Positions 51,847 to 60,400 of a stretch of DNA of 64,000 nt are shown in pieces. Below the pieces are notes generated by a model. That model was given only the letters and a program-made list of their open reading frames with translations, made no database searches and was not told where the DNA came from. The translations under genes were made by a program, and so were the position numbers. Source of the stretch: Marinobacter sp. SS21 (GTDB lineage: Bacteria; Pseudomonadota; Gammaproteobacteria; Pseudomonadales; Oleiphilaceae); NCBI RefSeq assembly GCF_028369065.1, contig NZ_JAQNDA010000006.1, positions 124,001 to 188,000 of the forward strand, given 5' to 3'. The first letter of the stretch is position 1, and each line of letters begins with the position of its first letter.

Positions 51847-53334
51847 ATGAAGCCCAGGGTGCCTCTGAATCACTCCGAATCGTCTCTGCGCGCTCTGAAG
51901 GCTGTCGCGGCCAGGCGCGGCAACGCCGCAGGTGCAGCCTTCAGAGCATGGCCTGCGGGGCATTCAGAGCCAGCCACGCGCCTCGCTGCGACTTTCTGCA
52001 AGCTCCTGGCGTTCCGTCCCAGCCCGGAACGACTTAACAGTCGCGCCTTGATTGTGCAGGGTTTTGGCAGCCAGCGCGACTCCGGAGCCATTCAGAGACT
52101 CCCCAGCTGGTTCCTTGGCGCGGTGGTACTCCTCGCCCTGCAGACGTCAGCGGCAATGGCAGCGGAGTTCGACGAAAGCGCCGTCTGGCCGCTGTGCGGC
52201 CGTATCAGCGAAGCGCCCCCAGCCGGCTGGGACAGTACCCAGGGCTGCCCCTCCCAGCGTCACGGCGATCCAGCCTATAGCGATTATCCGTTGTCGTCAG
52301 CCTTTGGCCCCCGCCAGAAAGCATCGCAAAACTTCCGTTACGATTACCACCGTGGTATCGACATACCCACCGCAGCGGGGACTCCGGTCTTTGCGGTGAC
52401 CGATGGCGAGGTGAAGATTGCCGGCAATCACAGTGCCTACTCCGATCCGCTGGTGCAGCTGGCTCACGTGCGGCCGGGGGCGAACGGCTGCAAATCCGGC
52501 GGCGGCTGCTACTACAGTAATTATATGCACCTGTCCGATTGGGTGGTGGCGCCGGGTGATGAGGTCAGTCGCGGACAGCTGCTTGGCTATACCGGTGCCA
52601 GCGAGTCCGGTTTTGAACACCTGCACTTTGAAATCCGTAATGCCAATGCTGCGGACATCTACTCGCGCTGGCAGCGAGATGCCATTCATCCGTTGCATGT
52701 CTTGCCCTATGACCAAGGCGCTCCGACTTCCCTGACGGCCAACATCATTGACGTGCAACCGGTGGATGCAGAGACCTTGACGGTGACGGTTCGAGTGGAA
52801 CAGGCGACGGTGGAACAGCGGCTGGACGTCAAGCGCATTGAAGTGAGCGCGACGCGCTACGATCCGCTGTCCGGCGACTATGAGCCGGTATCGCAGGCCG
52901 GCAATGCGCCGACCGCCGGGGGCTATTACGTTAACCCAACGTTCATCGATTTTGATACCAACAATTTTGCCTACTCCCACAAGGATTCGGCGACTTATCC
53001 ATGGGAATCTTTTGCCGACTGCCCCCATGGCGATCAGCACGGTTCCAGTTACGATGCCAATGTCCACCTCGATCACGCCACCGAGGAGGATGTCTCGGTG
53101 GGGCTGTTCAATGGCCAGCGCCTGGCCCCGCATCCCTTCAGTGCGCGCGACAGCCATTATCGCTTTGATTTCACCGTCGACTCGGTGGCGGTTGGCGCGG
53201 GGGGGCTCGCGGGCGTCTGCCTGACCGCTTCGGTGACGGATGTGCAGGGCAATGTGCGCAGTGGCCACTGGGGCGACTGTGCCAGCGGGCTGGTCAGTCA
53301 GCTGCCGCTGCAATCGCTGCTGTCGACCCTGTAG
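51847..53334 (+). CDS. M23/LytM metallopeptidase with MITE-split signal peptide
   Basis: The frame from ATG 51847 codes for 495 residues; residues 4-86 come from the inserted element. Without it the protein would be 412 residues starting MKPSWFLGAVVLLALQTSAA. The LytM domain shows zinc ligands His and Asp in YHRGIDIPTAAGTPVFAVTDGEV and HLHFE in FEHLHFEIRN. A unique C-terminal region of about 200 residues is beta-rich with a few Cys. It probably cuts peptidoglycan cross-links outside the cytoplasm. In-frame TTG 52048 and GTG 52054 could give new, shorter starts that keep a usable signal peptide. Confidence 0.85.
   Translation: MKPRVPLNHSESSLRALKAVAARRGNAAGAAFRAWPAGHSEPATRLAATFCKLLAFRPSPERLNSRALIVQGFGSQRDSGAIQRLPSWFLGAVVLLALQTSAAMAAEFDESAVWPLCGRISEAPPAGWDSTQGCPSQRHGDPAYSDYPLSSAFGPRQKASQNFRYDYHRGIDIPTAAGTPVFAVTDGEVKIAGNHSAYSDPLVQLAHVRPGANGCKSGGGCYYSNYMHLSDWVVAPGDEVSRGQLLGYTGASESGFEHLHFEIRNANAADIYSRWQRDAIHPLHVLPYDQGAPTSLTANIIDVQPVDAETLTVTVRVEQATVEQRLDVKRIEVSATRYDPLSGDYEPVSQAGNAPTAGGYYVNPTFIDFDTNNFAYSHKDSATYPWESFADCPHGDQHGSSYDANVHLDHATEEDVSVGLFNGQRLAPHPFSARDSHYRFDFTVDSVAVGAGGLAGVCLTASVTDVQGNVRSGHWGDCASGLVSQLPLQSLLSTL
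51854..52106 (+). mobile_element. 245-bp MITE-like element in a signal-peptide codon, with 4-bp target duplication
   Basis: The element is 51858-52102. Its ends are imperfect inverted repeats GGTGCCTCTGAATCACTCC and GGAGTCTCTGAATGGCTCC (15 of 19 match). CCAG flanks it on both sides (51854-51857 and 52103-52106). It holds an inner perfect 12-bp inverted repeat (51893-51904 with 51935-51946) and no transposase. Removing the element and one CCAG joins ATG AAG CCC AGC TGG TTC, restoring a normal signal peptide. The insert totals 249 bases, that is 83 codons without a stop. Confidence 0.8.
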
Positions 53335-53346
53335 TCGCGGACCGCG

Positions 53347-56300
53347 TCACCGCTTGGCCGAGCGGAAACGCGCCTTCAGCCAGCCGCCCTTCTGGGAACG
53401 GTTGAGGTCTTTCAGTTCCAGCGCAGCACGCTCATGGCTGATGCGTTGTCCTGCCAGGTCACGGTAGATCTGGTTGGCTCGTTTACGCCTGCGTACCGCC
53501 GCACCTGCGTCCAGTAAGGATTCCACGGCGTCCAGTAGCCGGTCCCAGTGGCGGGAAGATGCGCCAGCCTGATCGTCGGCTTGTCCCATTGCCTCGCGCG
53601 CCTGCGCCAGCCGGCTGCGAACGATGGTCAGCTCAGCCTGGATCGCCTGGGTCTGGTTGGATGGTCTGTCGGCAGCCTGATCCAGAATCCGCGCGAGATA
53701 GTCGAAGTCCAGCCAGCCGAAGTCTTCCACTGCGGCCAGGCCTCGGGCGCCGATGAGTGCTTGCTCCGGTTCGTCCGCCAACAGTTTCTGGCCGTCATGG
53801 TAATGCTGATCCCAAGCCTGCCAGCGGTAGATAAAATCCAGCCCGGTTCCTTTGATGTTCTGCATCCCCATGACATGGGCGTCGAGCCCCGGCGGGGTGT
53901 GGTCGATGATGGTGCGCAGGACTTCATCGCCGCGGGCATGGCTGTCCAGGATCACGGTAAAGCGGCGGGCAAACCAACGGTCCAGGGTTGTTCGCAGGGA
54001 CTCGCGGGTGTCGGTTCGGTCGCGCAGCGCCGTAGCCTGTCGCTCATATTCCTGGAGTTCCTGATGATCCGCCTGCCAGCGCTGGACCACCGCCTCAGTC
54101 TGTGCGGTGACCAGCTCCGCTTCGGCACAGAACGTCCGCAGGGCGTCTGCACTGGCGAAATGGCCTTCCGGATTCAGGCCCAACCCGCCTAGCATGGCGG
54201 TGGTGCGGGCGCTGGCGTCGCTGGTGGTCGTCGCCACTTTCAGCTGGCGGGCGTAGCGGGCCAGGGTGTCCAGCAGTTCGTCGGCGCTTAGGTTGCCGAG
54301 GCCCTCTTCATCGAGTCGCGCTTGCCAGGCGCCATCGATATAGGATTGCAGGCCATCGAGGTTGGTGCCGATAAGAAAATGGTGGTCGGCACTCAATTCC
54401 TGTGCCAGCATCCGGGCGAACACCTGTGACCGGGGTACCCGGTCGGCCCGGTTGTTAATGACGGTGGCCACCCAATGCTGCGGCGTGTCCGCCAGGGTGT
54501 AGCTATCGAACTGCAGCCGCTTCCAGTTGGCCAGGGCGGCGTGGCGTTCGTTGGCCGACATGCCGTTGATGAAGGTGATGCCTCGCCCTTCCACCTCGAC
54601 CCGCGGATAGATCTTGAGCACGCCCAGGTCCGGTACAACACGGTCGGCCATTTCCTTGAGCGCGAAATCGGCCTCCAGGCCCAGCTCGCGGGCCATGCGC
54701 ACCACCAGGGCAATATTGGCGGGATGTTCCTCGTAGGGGAATCGCGCCAGAATGTCCGCCGGCAGCAGCTCCGCTTCCCAATCCTCCACCTTGAGGATTT
54801 CAGAGCGTTTGGCGTGGGCCGCTGAACGCAGGAACGGGAACATGTTGTGCTCGGTGGTGATCAGCTTGCTGCGCTTGGGGACGAATTTTTGCATCACCTG
54901 GGGTATCTCGATACCGGACGGGCCCTGGATGTCCTCATGGTCGGGGTAACAGTTGGTGATGGTAGCCAAGTCGTCGCGCATCCACTGTTCCTGCAGAATC
55001 TGCACGTAACGGGGGGTAAGCCCCATGCATTCCCACAGGAACACGTCGCTGTTGAAGCGCGCGGCCAGCCGGACCAGATCCACCTGCTCCCAGATCGAAG
55101 CCTTGTCGTAAGGCCGGAACAGAAACATTTCCCGCAGTTGGCCGTGGGCCGGGCTGTACAGGAACATCGCCTCGCAACCGGTGGTTTTGGACACCACGCT
55201 CAGGCCCAGGGCGTTGAACAGGGCGGCTTTGAGGCGCTCGGTACCGGATTTGCCGCGGGTACCCCAGCCTCCGATAACCAGCGGCAGGCTCGCCCGGGCC
55301 TTTTTCATTTGCTGGCCCAGGTAGGCATGGCGCCCGAAAAACAGCGTGATGGCGGCGGTGAAGAAGATCAGCAGGTGTTGCAGGTTGTTCTCGTACACCG
55401 AGTAGAAATAGTGTTTGAATTCCTGCCAGAACACCGGCAGCGGGGCGAGGCTGGCAAAGCCGGGGAAAAACCGTGTGACCCGGGGGTCGGTCGGGTGGCG
55501 TTCGCCGTTGTCGTCCTGATGGCCGAGCAGTTCAAAGCGAAAGCCCAGCTGCTGCAGGCTCGCCAGGTACGCCTCCGGCCCCTGCTGGTGGGAGGACTGC
55601 CAGTTGCGTAGCCGGCTCAGGGTGGCGAACCGAAGGGTCAGTGCCAGCCGGGCGCGCAGACGGGGCCAGAGCCCGCTGGGCGGATGTATGCGGGTGATCC
55701 CTTCTGCGGTGAACAGCTCGACCGGGCGAGTCGGCCAACCCTGATCGAGGGCGGACAGCAGTTGGTCAGGCAAGGGCAGGTAGGGGCGCCAGTCACCGTC
55801 GTCGGCGAAATGGAGCGGTTCGCCGGGCACGGTGGTTTGGCTCAACTCGGCGAGGTGCCAGGCGGGGGCCTGGAGCGTGCCGTGGTAGACCCGACCCTTG
55901 GTGTGATTGTAATTCTGGCGCTTGTCGCTGGCACTGGTTCTCAGCTCGTGCAGGAATCGCCAACTGCGAAACTGGTACCGGGAGCCGGCGGTGACCGTAA
56001 GCCGGTTTCGACGGCGAACAATATCGTAGCCGTAGCTGTCACGGGCCAGACTGGCAAAAAAACGGCCGAGCTCCTCATTGCTGACCGGCTGGTCGAGGGT
56101 GATGCGGGCTCGCTGTTGCCAATGGGCTTGGGTCAGCGGCCGGAACATCGAGGCGGTACGGGCCAGAGGATGTCGATTGGCCCAGATGCGCTCGCGGGTC
56201 TGGGCCGCCGCCCGCCGCACCGCCGTGGCTTGATGGCCGGTATGCAGCGCTGCCAGGGCCTGTGCAAGGGCCCGGCTGGTGTCCGGCTCCGGCTCCGGGC

Positions 56301-57474
56301 CGGTCAGCCAGATGTCGGTCACTGCGGCCAGCGCCGCCTTGACCACCAGGGCCGGGGTTTGCCGGCTCAGGCTGGGTTGCAGCAGGGGCCAGGCCTGGTT
56401 GGGGTCCTGGGGTTCGGCCCCGGCGAGCAGTGGCAGGGTACGCAGTAACCGGGCCTTGACCCGGTCGCAAGGGTCGTCGTGGATCAAGCTCGAGACGATC
56501 GTCGTGCGCAGGTCGGCAGCAAGCTGTGGCAACGCCTGCACCAGGCACTGGCGTACGTGTTCGCTGCTATCGGCACAACTCTGCCGGTACAACCGGCGCG
56601 CAAGCGGGTGCTGTTGTACCGGTACCATCATCGTCAGCGCCCGTCCCCGGAAGAAGATCTGATCTCCCGTTTCCTGACGCTCGAACCGTTGCTGTAACCC
56701 CTGCAGCGAGGCCTCGGTATCCAGCTGCAGGGAAATCTGAAGGGCGTGGCACTGGAGCCAGACCGGTTGGTTGGGGTCGTTGCCGAGTCGGTAGCAGTAG
56801 TGAATGACTTGCGGCTCGATGAACGCGCCCATGGCGCCGTTGGTCACCTCCAGCAGCCGAGCCAGCAACGTCATCGTTGCCACGGTGATGCGGTGGTCGA
56901 GGTGACGGGAAATCAGCCGCTCGATCAAGGTTTGCTGGCTGATCGCATTCAGCGCCGATCGTGGCGTCGGGTCCGGGGTGTGGTGACGGAGGTAATGGCA
57001 GAGGTTGGCGCCGAGCCGGTCTACGATAAAGACAATCAGGCGCTCCTCTTCGCTGGCGCGGCGCTGATAGCGATCTCGCAGGGCCGAGGCGTCAAACCAG
57101 CGCACCAGGGCCTGACGATCCGCCCTCAGGCCGCGGCGACTCTGGCCCAGCTCCTTGGCATAAGCCAGTTGGTGCTGGTGTCGTTCCTGTTCGCTGCTGG
57201 CGTTCTGGTAGCGCTGGCTGAAGGCCCGGTAGCCTTGATTGAGCTGCTCCAGCAAGGTCAGTGATTGACCGGCGCGGTACTCCAGGAAATTACAGATCTG
57301 CTGGGACAGCCAGCGTGGCGCACTCATCGACTCCGGCCGATTGCGACTCGAATGCCATGACTTGAATTCCCGGTCAAGTTGCTCCGCCAAGGTCTGGTAA
57401 ACGCCGCGCCATTCGTCGCTCAGTTCCAACAGCAGGTGTTGCAGACTGGATAATGCAGTGGGATTACTCGACAT
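53347..57474 (-). CDS. PgsB/CapB-like Mur ligase fused to a HEAT-repeat region
   Basis: A 1375-residue protein. The N-terminal about 450 residues are helical repeats of HEAT type (DSSEHVRQCLVQALPQL, DDPCDRVKARLLRTLPLL). A membrane helix is at about 705-722 (LLIFFTAAITLFFGRHAYLG). The ligase core has P-loop GTRGKS at 738-743, SKTTGCEAMFLY, ITNCYPDHEDIQGPSGIEI and TFINGMSANERHA, all PgsB/CapB marks for ATP-dependent glutamate-type polymer synthesis. The last 270 residues are a charged helical extension. Normal PgsB is about 400 residues. It overlaps the outer-membrane gene upstream by 11 bases. No pgsC or pgsA is visible. Confidence 0.85.
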   Translation of the reverse strand: MSSNPTALSSLQHLLLELSDEWRGVYQTLAEQLDREFKSWHSSRNRPESMSAPRWLSQQICNFLEYRAGQSLTLLEQLNQGYRAFSQRYQNASSEQERHQHQLAYAKELGQSRRGLRADRQALVRWFDASALRDRYQRRASEEERLIVFIVDRLGANLCHYLRHHTPDPTPRSALNAISQQTLIERLISRHLDHRITVATMTLLARLLEVTNGAMGAFIEPQVIHYCYRLGNDPNQPVWLQCHALQISLQLDTEASLQGLQQRFERQETGDQIFFRGRALTMMVPVQQHPLARRLYRQSCADSSEHVRQCLVQALPQLAADLRTTIVSSLIHDDPCDRVKARLLRTLPLLAGAEPQDPNQAWPLLQPSLSRQTPALVVKAALAAVTDIWLTGPEPEPDTSRALAQALAALHTGHQATAVRRAAAQTRERIWANRHPLARTASMFRPLTQAHWQQRARITLDQPVSNEELGRFFASLARDSYGYDIVRRRNRLTVTAGSRYQFRSWRFLHELRTSASDKRQNYNHTKGRVYHGTLQAPAWHLAELSQTTVPGEPLHFADDGDWRPYLPLPDQLLSALDQGWPTRPVELFTAEGITRIHPPSGLWPRLRARLALTLRFATLSRLRNWQSSHQQGPEAYLASLQQLGFRFELLGHQDDNGERHPTDPRVTRFFPGFASLAPLPVFWQEFKHYFYSVYENNLQHLLIFFTAAITLFFGRHAYLGQQMKKARASLPLVIGGWGTRGKSGTERLKAALFNALGLSVVSKTTGCEAMFLYSPAHGQLREMFLFRPYDKASIWEQVDLVRLAARFNSDVFLWECMGLTPRYVQILQEQWMRDDLATITNCYPDHEDIQGPSGIEIPQVMQKFVPKRSKLITTEHNMFPFLRSAAHAKRSEILKVEDWEAELLPADILARFPYEEHPANIALVVRMARELGLEADFALKEMADRVVPDLGVLKIYPRVEVEGRGITFINGMSANERHAALANWKRLQFDSYTLADTPQHWVATVINNRADRVPRSQVFARMLAQELSADHHFLIGTNLDGLQSYIDGAWQARLDEEGLGNLSADELLDTLARYARQLKVATTTSDASARTTAMLGGLGLNPEGHFASADALRTFCAEAELVTAQTEAVVQRWQADHQELQEYERQATALRDRTDTRESLRTTLDRWFARRFTVILDSHARGDEVLRTIIDHTPPGLDAHVMGMQNIKGTGLDFIYRWQAWDQHYHDGQKLLADEPEQALIGARGLAAVEDFGWLDFDYLARILDQAADRPSNQTQAIQAELTIVRSRLAQAREAMGQADDQAGASSRHWDRLLDAVESLLDAGAAVRRRKRANQIYRDLAGQRISHERAALELKDLNRSQKGGWLKARFRSAKR

Positions 57475-60400
57475 AATTCAGCTCGTTGTTGGTCACGGTG
57501 TGCGCCGCATCGATTTGTTGCAGATCAAAAAACGGGTAGCGCTCGCTGCGGTAGTCGGCAAATCGTTTGGCACCGGGCAGATCCATTTCCAGCGACAGTT
57601 TCACCGAGGGCTCGGAGGTGTCCAGATCCATGCCCAGACCCAGGCCCGCCTCCCAGCGCCGGCCCTGAGGACTCCACCAGCGCCAGTCGATGCCGGCACT
57701 CAGCAGTTGCTGGGAGTCCGCGGAGCGGCGGTGGTCATCCGCCAGCAGCCAACGTTGCTCCAGGCCCAGGAAGGTGCGGGTGTCGCGACGCCAGAACTGG
57801 TCCCAGCCCATGGCCAGGCTGAACCGGTCGGGACTGAGGTCTTCATTGGTCCGCACGCCGGCATCCCAGCGCCAGCGGCTGTCCCGCCAGGGCCGATACA
57901 CCAGCGACTCCTGCCATGCCAAGCCGTAGCGATGCTGATCCTTGTAATTGGTGAACACGTCGTCATCGAAGGCGCCATCCCGAGAGGGCCGGTCCGCCGA
58001 CAGCCAGCGGCCAAAGGCGGTCAGTTCGTGATCCCAGGTCAGGTGATGGCCCAGCGGCATGTAGCCCGCCAGCTGCACGCGACCGCTGACGCTTGCGGCG
58101 TCCTGGGACGGTTGCCAGTAGCCATCGCCATACAGACCGAGCCGCCAGTGTTGCCGGTCCGGCCGCCAGGTCAGCCACTGCCGGCTGGCGAGCACCTGGC
58201 GGTGACTATCGCTGTGGTGGCGAGCCAGGACATCGGACTGCCAGAACAACCGCGAGAACAGCGGATGCTGCTGGTAGCGCCAGCCCAGCTCGAGGTAGCG
58301 CTCGCTCTCCCGGTCATCGGGGTTGTCGAAGTTGCGCCGCTGGACCAACTCGATGAAGGCGCCTTGGGTACCGGCATCCCGGGTCTGGCCCTGCAGGCTG
58401 TCGGAGACGAAGGCCGCCGGCGTGCTGGCGTTGGCCCGCTGCTGCGGTGTCGCAATGGCGGGGGCCAGCCTTGGCGTAGAGTGGGGCGCTGGCGCGGTCA
58501 GGCGGTCGGGCTGATGGCGCAACGAATAGATCCGCACGTAGGGGCCGTCCAGGTCCCCGGCCCGCAGGGTGAGGTAGCCGGCGGCCGGCTGATAATGATA
58601 GCGGTGACGCCAGCTCCGACCGTCGTAGCTTTCAAGCCGCAGCCAGGCGGGCCGGTCGAGGAACAGCGTGAGCGGCTGCTGCGGGGTGACCGCGTAGTAG
58701 CTGCGGGTTTGCGGTCGGTTGACCGGTTGCCAGGCGCCTTGCGAATCGCGGCGCTCCCAGAGCCGGAAATAGACCCAGTGGCGGCTGGTCGGGTCCGCCA
58801 GTTGCAGTTCCAGCTGCGATGAGCCCGCGGGCAGGGTGAATTGCGTCTCCTGCAGCGGTGTGTGTTCGCTGAGGCGACGGCTTAGCTGTGGGTGGCCATC
58901 GACCCGGACATCGACCGCCACCGGCGACACTCGCTGAAAGCCGGGTTTATCCAGCCGCAGTTGCAACCGGTACTGACGGCTGCTGTCGTTGTTGACCGAA
59001 ATGGTGAGCGGTTCCAGGCCGGACAGTAGATGCTCGCTCGGAGCCGGTGGCTGGCCCAGCAGGTCGAAGCGCTGGCGCAGGAACGGCGAGGTCGGCGGCC
59101 AGAGTGAGGCATCGAAGCGTTGGGTGCCGGCGCTCTCCAGGATCAACTCTTCGCGGACCCAAAATTGGCTGTGGTTGATCCTGGCCAGCCGCCGCTGAAT
59201 GGTGGGCTGCCCCGGATAGCGGGCGCCGAGCGCGTTGCTCTGGGCGATCAGTTCCGGCCGCGAGGCGAACTCCTCCGTCATCAACACCTGGGCCAGAAAC
59301 GCCGATACCGCCGCCGCCGAACCTTCGAGCGGCTGGTGGAGGGGCTGTTCGAGAGCGGGCCCGGCCATGTCGCCGGGGGCCGGCGCCGGCGAGAAGCCGA
59401 TGTCGGCGTCGGTGACGGTCGCGGTGTCGCCGTCGGCTTCGATGGCAAAGTCGACGCATGGAACGCTGATGGCGGTGAGTGGCCGCGCCCAGGCCGGGGC
59501 GAGTGGCGCGATCACTTCGGGTAACGCCCGTTGTTTGGGCCCTGCCGGTGGGAGCGGGGTATGGCACTGCGCCGGGGCGTGCTGTGCCGCCCAGTAGGGC
59601 GCGCTGAACCATTCCGGCGTGGCGAGCTGGAGCTGCACCAGGGCAGGGTGCTGTTGCGTATTGAGGGCGAGTTGGTGGCGACCGGGACCCAGGGTAATCC
59701 GCACCGTTTCCACGCTGCCAGGGTATTCCTCCGCACCGATCACCGCGTGCCGGTTGAATACCCCGTTGTTGATGATCGGAAACTGATAGCGCTGGCCATG
59801 GTGGTGGATGTTGAGCCAGTCATCCAGACGCTGGTCCCGCAGCCGATGCAACGGCGCAACCTTGACCTCCAACTGGACCGGACCGGTGACCGTCACCGTC
59901 AACGGGGCGTCGGGGCGTACCCGTTGGCGCTGGTAGAACCGGTCAAGATCCGGGTTGTAGACCTGAACCCGGTCGACCTCGCCAGTAAAGCCGGCGCGCC
60001 AGTCCTGCCAACGCCAGAGACCGGCGTAGCTGGCATTGAAACTGGTCAGCCAGGCCGACGGCGTGACGGTTGCCTGGGACGGCTGCGGCCGGGTCAGCGC
60101 CGCTGGCTGTCCCGCCGCAGGTTCGTCGGCCTGCGGGGGTTCTGCCTGGTTGGCCTCGCTCCGGTAGAGCGCCCGCCAGGCCTCACGCTGGGGATCGTCG
60201 AGACGTTCGCTCAGCTCACTGAAGGTGAGCGGCCAACGGGCCTGGATGGCGGCCTTGAGGGCCAGCTCCGTCATGGCGCCGGCTTGCTCGGGCGAGGCTG
60301 GCGACTGCCGCAGCACCAGGGCGATCTTGAGCGCTTCGCGGTCGTAGCCCAGCCGATACAGGGTATCCGCCAATTGCGGCAGCACCGAGCGGTCACCGTG

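Noticed and set aside
57458..58822. 454-codon plus-strand open frame
   Set aside because: Antisense to the barrel domain of the outer-membrane protein, with no recognisable domain.
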